Assembly (NCBI GenBank): GCA_946410085.1
Contig: CAMJZA010000002.1
Span: 47,835 to 111,834 of the forward strand
From: an uncultured Treponema sp.
GTDB lineage: Bacteria > Spirochaetota > Spirochaetia > Treponematales > Treponemataceae
DNA: 64,000 nt
Direction of reading: 5' to 3'
Every line of letters begins with the position of its first letter. The stretch's first letter is position 1. The position numbers and the translations under genes are program-made. A model generated the notes under the pieces. That model searched no databases, had not been told where the DNA came from, and was given only the letters and a program-made list of their open reading frames with translations. Below are positions 26,266-35,098 of the stretch, piece after piece.

Positions 26266-28089
26266 TTACATCCTGTCCAGGTAGGGCACGAGGACGAGAT
26301 CCATCGCGTTCTTCAGCACCGTGAGCGTACAGTCGGCAAGCGTCAGCCGGGCAAGGGCAAGCGGCCTGTTCTGTTCCGCCACCGCGACAATCGGGCAATC
26401 CCTATAGAACGCAGAAAAATCCTTGCAGACATCATAGAGATACACGGCGATAATGCTCGGATCCAGACTCTCGGCAGCCTTTGCGACAAGTTCGGGGAAA
26501 CGCTGCAGGTCCTTGAGCAGGGCCCATTCACTTTCATGGCCCAGCAGGGAAACATCAGCATTCGTACCGTCAGATTTCAGGCCCTGCTCCCCGGCCTTCC
26601 GCAGGATCGAAGCAATCCGTGCCCCCATATACTGGAGGTAGGGCCCCGTATTGCCCGTAAAGGAAAGGCTTTCGGCAGGATCAAAGAGCATATCCTTCAC
26701 CGGAGCAACCTGCAGCAGGTAGTAATGCAGGGCGCCGAGGGCAACCTTCTCGGCAATGGCAGCGGCATCGCCGACCTCTCCTTCCCTGCCCCGCTCTTCA
26801 ATCGCCTTGAGAGCATCGGCATGCAGGTTGTCCAGCAGGTCATCTGCATCGACAACCGTCCCCTCGCGGCTCTTCATGCGGCCGGAAGGCAGGTTGACCA
26901 GGCCGTAGCTCAGGTGATAGAGCTTGTCCGTCCACTCGTAGCCGAGCTTGCGCAAGATATAGAAGAGGACCTTAAAATGATAAATCTGCTCGCTCGCAAC
27001 GACATAGACCATCTGGTTATACGGCCAGTCTTCATGCCGCCTGACGGCAGTTCCCAGGTCCTGCGTGATATAGACGGAAGTACCGTCCTTGCGGAGCAGT
27101 ACCTTTGTCTGGGGCTTGCCGTCCTTACCGGCTCCGACGGCCTCACTTATGTCAATGCGGGTCGAACCGTCCTCATCCCGGTAGAAGATCCCCGCATCCA
27201 GTCCCTTCTGGATGATTTCCTTGCCTAAAAGATAGGTGTCGCTCTCAAAGTAGAGCTTCTCAAAGCCCACACCCGTCCTGGCATAGGTCTCCTTCACGCC
27301 GTCGAGGGTCCAGGCATTCATCTTTTCCCAGAGGGCACGGGTTTCCGCATCGCCCTGCTCCCACTTGACGAGCATTTCCTCTGCCTGTTCCTGTGCCTCG
27401 GGGTGCTCCCGAGACCATTTGTCAAACTCAACGTAGCACTGGCCGACAAAGTGATCACCCTTGATTCCCAACGAAGCAGGGGTCTCTCCCTTTTCCTCGT
27501 GGAAGAGCTTGTAGGCAAGCATGGACTTGCAGATGTGGATGCCGCGGTTGTTGATGATATTCGTACGGAACACCTCGGCACCGGCCTTTTTCAGAATCCG
27601 GGAAACACTCTCGCCGAGCGCATCATTGCGCATGTGGCCCAGGTGGAGGGGCTTGTTCGTATTGGGGCTGGAATATTCGACCATGACCTTGCGGCCTTCG
27701 AGCGGCTTTTTTCCGTCCCGGTCAAAGGATCCGTAATCCGCTCCCTGCGAGATAATGCAGGACAAAATATCCCCGGCTGCGCCCGCCTTGTCAAGCTTGA
27801 CGTTGACATAGGGCCCGACCGCAAGGACCGTTCCGATTTTTGCCGCCTCTTCTGCATGGGAAGCAGCGATGCAGTCGGCAACCCCCTTCGCAATTGCAGG
27901 AGGAGCCATACGGAAGCTTTTTGCAAAGGGGAACATCGGAATGCCGAGGTCTCCCATCTCGGGCTTCGGGGGCGTTTCAACCCGGAGCATTGCGGCGGAA
28001 ACGGCATCCCCCCCCAGGGCGCTGCTGTTCTTGAACTCGTTCAGCGCACAGGCGACGAGTGACTGGAATGACTGCTTTATATCTGCCAT
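26266..28089 (-). CDS. argS: Arginyl-tRNA synthetase
   Basis: Class Ia synthetase of 607 residues that charges tRNA-Arg. Visible are the VEYSSPNTNKPLHLGHMRND segment with the HIGH-type motif HLGHM, the LPSGRMKSREGTVVDADDLL loop that takes the KMSKS role, and the C-terminal anticodon-binding helices ending LVLVPYLDRM. The start is preceded by AAGGAAAAAGAG. The TTGCAT at about 28127 could be a -35 box of a weak own promoter but the -10 is poor. It is followed by the 22-bp array. Confidence 0.97.
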   Translation of the reverse strand: MADIKQSFQSLVACALNEFKNSSALGGDAVSAAMLRVETPPKPEMGDLGIPMFPFAKSFRMAPPAIAKGVADCIAASHAEEAAKIGTVLAVGPYVNVKLDKAGAAGDILSCIISQGADYGSFDRDGKKPLEGRKVMVEYSSPNTNKPLHLGHMRNDALGESVSRILKKAGAEVFRTNIINNRGIHICKSMLAYKLFHEEKGETPASLGIKGDHFVGQCYVEFDKWSREHPEAQEQAEEMLVKWEQGDAETRALWEKMNAWTLDGVKETYARTGVGFEKLYFESDTYLLGKEIIQKGLDAGIFYRDEDGSTRIDISEAVGAGKDGKPQTKVLLRKDGTSVYITQDLGTAVRRHEDWPYNQMVYVVASEQIYHFKVLFYILRKLGYEWTDKLYHLSYGLVNLPSGRMKSREGTVVDADDLLDNLHADALKAIEERGREGEVGDAAAIAEKVALGALHYYLLQVAPVKDMLFDPAESLSFTGNTGPYLQYMGARIASILRKAGEQGLKSDGTNADVSLLGHESEWALLKDLQRFPELVAKAAESLDPSIIAVYLYDVCKDFSAFYRDCPIVAVAEQNRPLALARLTLADCTLTVLKNAMDLVLVPYLDRM

Positions 28090-28201
28090 CTCTTTTTCCT
28101 TATCGAATCATTGAATCTTAGAATATTGCATCATGCAAGCGCCGTCTGCCCTCACTCCCGGCACGAACACAGGAGCAGCAGGCAGCAGCGGCATTCAGTT
28201 C

Positions 28202-29635
28202 TTATTTATACAGGGGATGAAAATAGTCAGTCGACTTCACCCGTTCCAGATGGACGTATGACATACCGTGCAGGTCAATAAAAGCATCAAGCGTATACTC
28301 CTTGCCCTGCTCAAAGACAATGCAGTCAAAACGGCCATTGTCATCAAAATAGGGCAGGAAAACTGCACAGTTATTGAATACGGAAGCGGAAGCAGTCTCC
28401 TGGGAATAGCTTTTTATTGCCCCAAAATAGATGTACTGGCTTTCCGTAACGGCAAGGATATACAGGAGGCTCTTCAGCTCGGTCATTGAATAGCCCGTAT
28501 CCTTGATATATCCGGCAGACCGCAGTTCCCCATCCTCGACGATATCGGAAACAAAGGGTTCCACCGTGACATCGACACCGGTCTCGTCGCGCGCGCCCAT
28601 CTTATACGTATAGCTCCGCTTGGTCAGACGGGAATTCAGGGCATCAACGGCAAGATTGCGGCAGCAGTCCAGCGTCAGGGAAAGGTTCCAGGACTGAGCG
28701 ATGACTCCCTTCTTTCCCAGGCTGCTGTAATTCACGGTCGGTGCAACCATCTTTCCCAGATTCGTGCAGCTTCCGGTTGCGGGCTCCACGATACCGTCGG
28801 CAACCCACTTTATGAAGCCCGGGGCACTCAGCACAAGGCCGGAACCTGCATCAACTGCATGCCGGGCGGCTTCCAGGGACGGATCCCGCCGGATGGCTTC
28901 TTCACTCAGGTCAAAGGGTTCGTTCAGCTGTACGGAATACAGCTTTCCTTCCTCGTTATAGGCTGCATCCTGCGCATAGACAATACGGGGCAGATAACTG
29001 CGGATGACCGCTGCCATCTGGAGGACCGGATGGTACTGACCGGGTACGACGTTGACGGACGCCCAGGGCAGGGATTTTTTTGTCAGCGACTGCAGGGCAT
29101 CAAAGGGCATCGAATACAGCTTCTTGAAGCGGACGCCGAGGGGAACGGACCGGACCATATAGCAGTTATAGAGGACCATATCTGCAAAGGTCTTGTTCTC
29201 GCCGTTCCGCAGCTCCAGATAGACGTCGGAATCTGCGTTAAAGTATATGCGGATTTTGGAAGGCTTACCGCTCTTTGCGTCGCGGTACAGAACCCAGGTA
29301 CCGGCCGTGCCTTCTTTATAGGCAACGGTTTCCAGCCGCCTTGTTTCGCCGCCCTTTATATAGTCCATCTGCATCGAGGACTTGGGGGCAACGACAAGCT
29401 TGAAGAACGAACCTGCATCCTCCCCCCAGACCTTAAAACTATGGCCTGCATGATCGTCATACACCTCGGCATCCTTTGTCCTGACGGCGGCAAGCGGGGC
29501 TTCAAGCCAGGAAGCCTGCAGCTCGGCCCGGACATCCGCAGAATCAGGTATGCCGTAACTGCTGAAACTGGCAAACGCAGGAAAAACGGACGCAAGGGAC
29601 AATACAAGGGCAAACGGCAAAAAATTCAGTTTCAT
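28202..29635 (-). CDS. Secreted protein of unknown function
   Basis: 477 residues. A signal peptide is clear (FLPFALVLSLASVFPAFA, cleavage after AFA). The mature protein shows no domain I recognise. It is moderately rich in aromatic residues, has two adjacent cysteines in LTLDCCRNLA and others in VLYNCYMVR and FNNCAVFLP, and looks like an all-beta/alpha-beta periplasmic protein. It starts 15 nt after the stop of the large activase gene and is therefore probably in its operon. It may be a treponeme-specific family; no function is claimed. Confidence 0.75.
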   Translation of the reverse strand: MKLNFLPFALVLSLASVFPAFASFSSYGIPDSADVRAELQASWLEAPLAAVRTKDAEVYDDHAGHSFKVWGEDAGSFFKLVVAPKSSMQMDYIKGGETRRLETVAYKEGTAGTWVLYRDAKSGKPSKIRIYFNADSDVYLELRNGENKTFADMVLYNCYMVRSVPLGVRFKKLYSMPFDALQSLTKKSLPWASVNVVPGQYHPVLQMAAVIRSYLPRIVYAQDAAYNEEGKLYSVQLNEPFDLSEEAIRRDPSLEAARHAVDAGSGLVLSAPGFIKWVADGIVEPATGSCTNLGKMVAPTVNYSSLGKKGVIAQSWNLSLTLDCCRNLAVDALNSRLTKRSYTYKMGARDETGVDVTVEPFVSDIVEDGELRSAGYIKDTGYSMTELKSLLYILAVTESQYIYFGAIKSYSQETASASVFNNCAVFLPYFDDNGRFDCIVFEQGKEYTLDAFIDLHGMSYVHLERVKSTDYFHPLYK

Positions 29636-29650
29636 TTTATCTCCACAAAT

Positions 29651-32600
29651 TTATGTCCCGGTAGCGGGAATATCACTCACGCTGACCGGTTCCGGATCGG
29701 TAAAGCCGCTTCCGCCTTCTGCAAGGCGGATCTCCGGCTTGACCGTGCTTCCATCTCTGTTGTGAATCAGCCCGTCATCCCCCTCATCGGGATGGCGGCC
29801 GGCCGGCGCATTGCTGAGCAGCAGCTTCAGGCGGTTCAGCTGATTCACTTCGCTTGAACCGGGATCAAAGTCAATCGCCGAGATGTTCGTCCCCGGATAG
29901 CGGCGGCGAAGTTCCTTGATCATGCCCTTGCCGGTCACATGATTGGGCAGGCAGGCGAAGGGCTGCACGCATGCAATGCTGGACACCCCGCCCTTTATCA
30001 GCTCAACCATCTCCGCTGTCAAAAACCATCCTTCACCGGTTATGTTACCGAGCTGCACAATGTCATCGACCCCCTTCATCAGGGAATAGATGATGGCCGG
30101 GGGCTCAAAACGGCGGCTGCGGCGCAGTTCCCGCTTGATGAAGGTCCGGTAGCGCTCCAGGAACCAGACCAGGAAGCGTGCGACGGTTTCCGTCCGTTTG
30201 GGGAATGCAAGCTTGTCATGGCGGAAAATCCCGTTGCTGAAGGAATAGAAGAGGAAATCCGCCAGATCGGGCATGACGCACTCTGCGCCCTCCTCTTCAA
30301 TCGTTTCGACAATCTTGTTATTCGCCGTCGGATGGAACTTAACCAGAATTTCTCCGACGACACCGACCCTCGGCTTCTTTATCGGCAGAAGGGGAAGGGC
30401 GTCAAAGTCCTTTATGATTCCGTGAATCAGCTTGTGGTAGCTGAAGGAATTGACGTTCTTCAGGACTATCTCGGCCCGCCCGCTCCACTTTTCATACAGG
30501 GCGTTCGCACTGCCGGGAACAGCCTCGTAGGGGCGGACCCGGTACAGGCAGCGCATGAGGACATCACCGACCATGATTGCCCGCATGGAACGGGAAAGCA
30601 GGAAGGGCGTGATCTTAAAGCCGGGATTCTTCTCAAATCCCTGTGCACTCAGGGAGATGACGGGTATCTGGCTCAGGCCCGCATCGTTGAGCGCACGGCG
30701 GATGAAGCCGATGTAGTTGGTTGCCCGGCAGCCTCCCCCTGTCTGGGTAATCAGGAGGCTCGTATTGTTCAGGTCAAACTTTCCGCTCTGCAGGGCTGCT
30801 ATCATCTGGCCCGCAATCAGAATGGACGGATAGCAGGCATCGTTGTTGACGTACTTGAGCCCTATGTCGACCGCCTTGGGATCGAGTGACCCCGGCACGA
30901 CCATATTGTAGCCGGAATACTGGAATGCCTTCTGCAGCAGGCGGAAGTGGATGGGACTCATCTGCGGGCCGAGAATCGTATGGGAATATTTCATCTCTTT
31001 TGTGAATATCTGCCGCTTGTAGGCGGAGGACTTCACCGGAAGCACCGTCTTGTTCCGCTGCCGGGCCTTAACGGCAGCAATCAGGCTCCGGATCCGGATG
31101 CGGACTGAACCAAGGTTATTGACCTCGTCAATCTTTATGAGCGTATAGGTCCGGCTCTTCGCCTTCATTATCTCGTCCACCTGATCGCTCGTCACCGCAT
31201 CCAGACCGCAGCCGAACGAGGTCAGCTGCACGAGTTCCAGATTCGGCATGCCCGTCACGAAGGAGGCAGCCCGGTAGAGGCGGTTGTGGTAGACCCACTG
31301 GTCAACAATCCTGAGCGGCCGCTCAATGCTGCCCAGGTGGGCAACGGAATCTTCGGTAAAGACGGCAAGTCCCAGTCCGCTTATCATCTCGGGAATGCCA
31401 TGGTTTATCTCGGGATCCAGATGGTAGGGTCTGCCGGCAAGGACAATGCCGTTTACGCCGCGGCGGATGATTTCTTCAATCGCTTCCTCGCCCTTTTCCT
31501 GCACTTCGCTCTTGAACTGCTCCTGCTCTGCCCAGGCAGCATCAACGGCCTCCTTCATCTGGGAGCGGGTAATCGACGTGAAATGCGGAGACAGCTCCTC
31601 ATACAGGCGGACCGCCAGCCCTTCCCGGTCAAAAATCGGAAGGAAGGGATTCATGAAGAGAATTGACGTATCCTGCCTGAGCTCATCAACGTTGTTGCGG
31701 AGCACTTCGGGATAGCTCGTCACGATCGGACAGTTGTAGTGGTTGCCCGCTCCCGTATCCTCAAGCTTCTCATAGGGCGCACAGGGATAGAAGATAAACT
31801 TGCAGCCCATGTCCATCAGGCTCTTGATATGCCCGTGGGCAAGCTTGCCCGGATAGCAGACAGACTCGGAAGGAATCGTTTCGAGTCCCTTCTCGTACAC
31901 CGTCCGGCTGGAACGCGGCGACAGGCGGACGCGGAAGCCCAGCTTCGTAAAGAAGGTAAACCAGAGGGGATAATTCTCGTACAGGTTCAGGACGCGGGGA
32001 ATACCGACATCGCCCAGCGGCGCCTCCTCCTTCTTGAGCGGCACGTAGCGGAACAGCCGCTTGTATTTCCAGTCAAAAAGGTTCGGCAGGTCCCTGCAGT
32101 CATCCTCGTCGTCCAGCAGGGAAGCGGCCTTGCTGCTTGCGTCGATGACATGCCCCTGCACCTCCAGTTCCGCACCCCGTTCACAGCGGTTGCCGGTTAC
32201 AAAGGTCTTGCTCCGAAGCCCCTCGCCTTCACCCGTGCTGAAGGTATTTATCGTCAGGAGGCAGTTGTTCGAACACTTGCCGCAGCGGCGGAGGTCAAGC
32301 GAGACCTTAAAGGAATCCAGCTGCTCCAGGCTCACGATGCCGCTCTTTACAAAGCGGAGGCTCTGATCAGGATCGCCCGGCTTGGGACGCCGCAGGTCCT
32401 CCCACTGGTCCTGCGCTATGAGGGCAGACCCGTATGCACCCATCAAGCCGGCAACGTCGGGACGGTAGGCGCTGACGCCCGCAACCTTCTCAAAGGCACG
32501 GAGAACGGCATCATTGTTAAAGGTACCGCCCTGCACGACGACCTTCCTGCCGATGTCGCTCGCCTTCCGCAGCTTGATGACCTTAAAGAGGGCATTCTTG

Positions 32601-34249
32601 ATGACGGAATAGGAAAGGCCGGCGGAAATATCGGCAACGGACGCACCTTCCTTCTGGGCCTGCTTGACGCGGCTGTTCATGAAGACCGTACACCGGGTTC
32701 CCAGATCGACCGGTTTGGGCGCAAGCAGGGCTATCTTGGAGAAATCCCGCACGTCCATGCCCATCGTATGGGCAAAGTTGTCCAGGAATGAACCGCAGCC
32801 CGAAGAACAGGCCTCGTTCAGCTGAATCGAGGTAATTGCCCCGTCCTTCATGCGGAGGCACTTCATGTCCTGACCGCCGATGTCGAGCAGGAATTCAACC
32901 CCGGGAACAAAGAAATCCGCAGCGCGGTAGTGGGTAATCGTCTCTACCTCACCGGAGTCAACCCCCAGCGCGGCCTGGAAAAGCGCCTCTCCGTAGCCGG
33001 TCGAAACGGAACGCGCAATATAGCAGTCCTTCGGCAGGATGCTGTAGAGGTCCTTCAGGACCTTTATGGCCAGGTTGACGGGATTTCCCGCATTGACGTC
33101 ATAGAACTTCCAGAGAATCCGGCCTTCCATGTCGGTCAAGACAGCCTTGGTCGTCGTTGAACCTGCATCCAGGCCGAGGAATACGGGCCCCTTTGCAGAG
33201 GCAAGGTCACCCTTGAGGGCAACCTGGGTTGCATGCCGCGCATTGAACTCATCCAGCTCGGCCTGGTCCCTGAACAGGGGTTCCAGCCGCTGGACTTCCT
33301 GCATTTCCGCATCGACAAGCTTGGTCAGGGACTGCCGGAATTCCGCTATCGTCGGGAAACGGACTTTCTGCTGCATTTCGTTTGACAGGCAGGAAATCTC
33401 CCGTTCTGCAGAATAGGCCGCACCGGCAGCGACAAACAGCTGGCTGTTTTCGGGCACAATTGTCTCTTCGGGCGACAGGTTCAGGGTCACGACAAAACGC
33501 TTTCTGAGCTGATCCAGAAAATGCAGGGGACCGCCGAGGAATGCAACATGACCGCGGATCGGTTTACCGCAGGCAAGGCCGGAAACCGTCTGGGTAACGA
33601 TGGACTGGAAAATGGAGGCCGCAATGTCCTCGCGCCGGGCACCCTCGTTGATCAGGGGCTGAATGTCCGTCTTTGCAAAGACACCGCAGCGGGCAGCTAT
33701 CGGATAGATTGTCGCAGCGCCCTTTGCCAGCTCATTCAGGCCGCCTGCGTCTGTTTCAAGCAGGGCCGCCATCTGATCGATGAAGGCTCCCGTACCTCCG
33801 GCACAGGTACCGTTCATCCGCTGCTCGACACCGCCCTTAAAGTAAGTGATCTTTGCATCCTCACCGCCCAGCTCGATCACGACATCCGTCTGGGGAATCA
33901 CCTTCTTGACGACCGTCGTCGCCGCGATGACCTCCTGAATGAAGGGAATGCCGAGCCATTCCGATACGGAAAGGCCGCCGGATCCCGTCACCTTGACGCT
34001 GACCGGCTGTTCTTCTCCGAGCGGGAATTTTGAGACAAGGCTGTCAAAGGCTTTGTTCACAACGCTGATTATCGTATTGCGGATATCCGCCCGGTGCCGC
34101 TCGTAGACACCATATATGATCTCACCCCCGTCATCCAGGATGACGACCTTTACCGTCGTAGAACCGACGTCAATTCCCATCCGTATCGGGCGGGAAACAG
34201 GCTTTAAGGACAGGGTGCGTACCGAAGCATTCGTATCGTTCGTTTCCAT
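29651..34249 (-). CDS. Large 2-hydroxyacyl-CoA dehydratase activase-like fusion protein
   Basis: 1532 residues. Two ASKHA ATPase modules of the BcrAD/BadFG (CoA-dehydratase activase) family: the first begins MGIDVGSTTVKVVILDDGG and has CAGGTGAFIDQM; the second begins LGLDAGSTTTKAVLTDMEG and has LNEACSSGCGSFLDNFAHTM, where the cysteines in each would bind the bridging [4Fe-4S] cluster. Then a cysteine motif (CGKCSNNC), a DUF2229 region (about 740-960, with SESVCYPGKLAHGHI) and a C-terminal part resembling the dehydratase (HgdB-like) subunit, with VGVVGEILVKFHPTANN. Such fusions occur in treponemes and clostridia; the true substrate is unknown. It has its own promoter and probably co-transcribes the secreted gene below. 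Confidence 0.88.
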   Translation of the reverse strand: METNDTNASVRTLSLKPVSRPIRMGIDVGSTTVKVVILDDGGEIIYGVYERHRADIRNTIISVVNKAFDSLVSKFPLGEEQPVSVKVTGSGGLSVSEWLGIPFIQEVIAATTVVKKVIPQTDVVIELGGEDAKITYFKGGVEQRMNGTCAGGTGAFIDQMAALLETDAGGLNELAKGAATIYPIAARCGVFAKTDIQPLINEGARREDIAASIFQSIVTQTVSGLACGKPIRGHVAFLGGPLHFLDQLRKRFVVTLNLSPEETIVPENSQLFVAAGAAYSAEREISCLSNEMQQKVRFPTIAEFRQSLTKLVDAEMQEVQRLEPLFRDQAELDEFNARHATQVALKGDLASAKGPVFLGLDAGSTTTKAVLTDMEGRILWKFYDVNAGNPVNLAIKVLKDLYSILPKDCYIARSVSTGYGEALFQAALGVDSGEVETITHYRAADFFVPGVEFLLDIGGQDMKCLRMKDGAITSIQLNEACSSGCGSFLDNFAHTMGMDVRDFSKIALLAPKPVDLGTRCTVFMNSRVKQAQKEGASVADISAGLSYSVIKNALFKVIKLRKASDIGRKVVVQGGTFNNDAVLRAFEKVAGVSAYRPDVAGLMGAYGSALIAQDQWEDLRRPKPGDPDQSLRFVKSGIVSLEQLDSFKVSLDLRRCGKCSNNCLLTINTFSTGEGEGLRSKTFVTGNRCERGAELEVQGHVIDASSKAASLLDDEDDCRDLPNLFDWKYKRLFRYVPLKKEEAPLGDVGIPRVLNLYENYPLWFTFFTKLGFRVRLSPRSSRTVYEKGLETIPSESVCYPGKLAHGHIKSLMDMGCKFIFYPCAPYEKLEDTGAGNHYNCPIVTSYPEVLRNNVDELRQDTSILFMNPFLPIFDREGLAVRLYEELSPHFTSITRSQMKEAVDAAWAEQEQFKSEVQEKGEEAIEEIIRRGVNGIVLAGRPYHLDPEINHGIPEMISGLGLAVFTEDSVAHLGSIERPLRIVDQWVYHNRLYRAASFVTGMPNLELVQLTSFGCGLDAVTSDQVDEIMKAKSRTYTLIKIDEVNNLGSVRIRIRSLIAAVKARQRNKTVLPVKSSAYKRQIFTKEMKYSHTILGPQMSPIHFRLLQKAFQYSGYNMVVPGSLDPKAVDIGLKYVNNDACYPSILIAGQMIAALQSGKFDLNNTSLLITQTGGGCRATNYIGFIRRALNDAGLSQIPVISLSAQGFEKNPGFKITPFLLSRSMRAIMVGDVLMRCLYRVRPYEAVPGSANALYEKWSGRAEIVLKNVNSFSYHKLIHGIIKDFDALPLLPIKKPRVGVVGEILVKFHPTANNKIVETIEEEGAECVMPDLADFLFYSFSNGIFRHDKLAFPKRTETVARFLVWFLERYRTFIKRELRRSRRFEPPAIIYSLMKGVDDIVQLGNITGEGWFLTAEMVELIKGGVSSIACVQPFACLPNHVTGKGMIKELRRRYPGTNISAIDFDPGSSEVNQLNRLKLLLSNAPAGRHPDEGDDGLIHNRDGSTVKPEIRLAEGGSGFTDPEPVSVSDIPATGT

Positions 34250-34299
34250 TGTACTTATACCACCAGTATACCGGCAGAAAAACGCTCTACCATTGTGCT

Positions 34300-34328
34300 A
34301 TTTTAATAGGAAACAATTATTTATGCAA
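34300..34328 (-). promoter_or_regulatory. Likely sigma-70 promoter of the activase gene
   Basis: Minus strand TTGCAT (34328-34323), 17-nt spacer, TAAAAT (34305-34300), in an AT-rich stretch about 50 nt before the start codon. Confidence 0.6.
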
Positions 34329-34439
34329 TGGGGCTTTCCCTGCTTTCATGCAGCACAGCCTGCAAGCGGCAGTCCGTTCAGCCGGCAGGCAGCACAGGCT
34401 TCCCGGGCTCAAACAGCTGCGGCAGGACGGCCCGGAAAC

Positions 34440-34489
34440 AAAAAAACCGCCGTCCCCGCTCATATCGTGCGGTTGGATCAGGCGGTTTT
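34440..34489 (-). terminator. Terminator of the small leucine-rich-repeat gene
   Basis: Minus strand AAAACCGCC pairs with GGCGGTTTT around a 29-nt loop, followed by more Ts (complement of the A-run 34440-34446). The rest of the 34330-34440 gap shows nothing recognisable. Confidence 0.6.
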
Positions 34490-34526
34490 CACAAGGGTCT
34501 TTTCCCCACCCTGAAGGCTACCCGCG

Positions 34527-34904
34527 CTACTCGTCTTCCAGCTTGTAGAAGTAGTAGCGGTTGCCGGACAGGGCAAATGCATTGGTAGAAGAGTCACTGA
34601 CGTCGATGTGGGCTCCCATCATCTTTTTGCGCCAGTTCGTCTCATCCTGTGTCACATACCAGTTGTCCTCGTCGTCAAACGTGACAGCCAGTAAGTTCGG
34701 GCAATTCGTAAAGGCATCCTTGTCTATGCTGGTCACGGACCAGGGAATAGTCACAAGGATGATATCCTTCCTATTCCGGTAAGTCCCGTACCCAAGGTCG
34801 GTAACATTATCAGGAATCTCCAGATACTCTTTGGCGAAAGCTGCCCCCCCAAGCAGAAGCAAGGCAACGGCAACTATTTTAAATACAGACGTTAATCTAG
34901 TCAT
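34527..34904 (-). CDS. Small secreted leucine-rich-repeat (BspA-like) protein
   Basis: About 125 residues from the ATG at 34904, which has AAGGAGG at 34910-34916; an in-frame start at 34928 is less likely. A signal peptide (IVAVALLLLGGAAFA) is followed by one clear BspA/LRR_5-type repeat: VTIPWSVTSIDKDAFTNCPNL. BspA-like proteins are abundant on treponemes and related anaerobes, where longer ones act in adhesion. With only one repeat this is either a stub of a larger gene or a small scaffold. It has its own promoter and terminator, so it is probably expressed alone. Confidence 0.72.
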   Translation of the reverse strand: MTRLTSVFKIVAVALLLLGGAAFAKEYLEIPDNVTDLGYGTYRNRKDIILVTIPWSVTSIDKDAFTNCPNLLAVTFDDEDNWYVTQDETNWRKKMMGAHIDVSDSSTNAFALSGNRYYFYKLEDE

Positions 34905-34941
34905 ACGCGCCTCCTTGGGATTTAACACCCCTCTCCCTTAA

Positions 34942-34969
34942 AGTATACAGCGAATTTGAGAAAAGTAAA
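34942..34969 (-). promoter_or_regulatory. Promoter of the small LRR gene
   Basis: Minus strand TTTACT (34969-34964), 16-nt spacer, TATACT (34947-34942), about 37 nt before the start codon. Confidence 0.6.
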
Positions 34970-35098
34970 GGATTTTTTTCCGGCGGGCAGCGCAGGCAGC
35001 CACAGAACACCCCTGTGCCCGGCACACCGGCACCCGGAACAGGACGTTCCGGCAGCCTCAAGCACCGCCCTGCTCAAGACGGACAGAGGCGGGCTGTT

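Noticed and set aside
26079..26324. Repeat-encoded proteins read from the 22-bp array in several frames
   Set aside because: The unit has no stops in most frames, so ORFs arise by chance. No start signal is present and three frames encode the same rotated peptide.
28127..28139. TTGCATGATGCAA inverted repeat upstream of argS as an operator
   Set aside because: A short 6-bp symmetry near a weak promoter; not strong enough to call.
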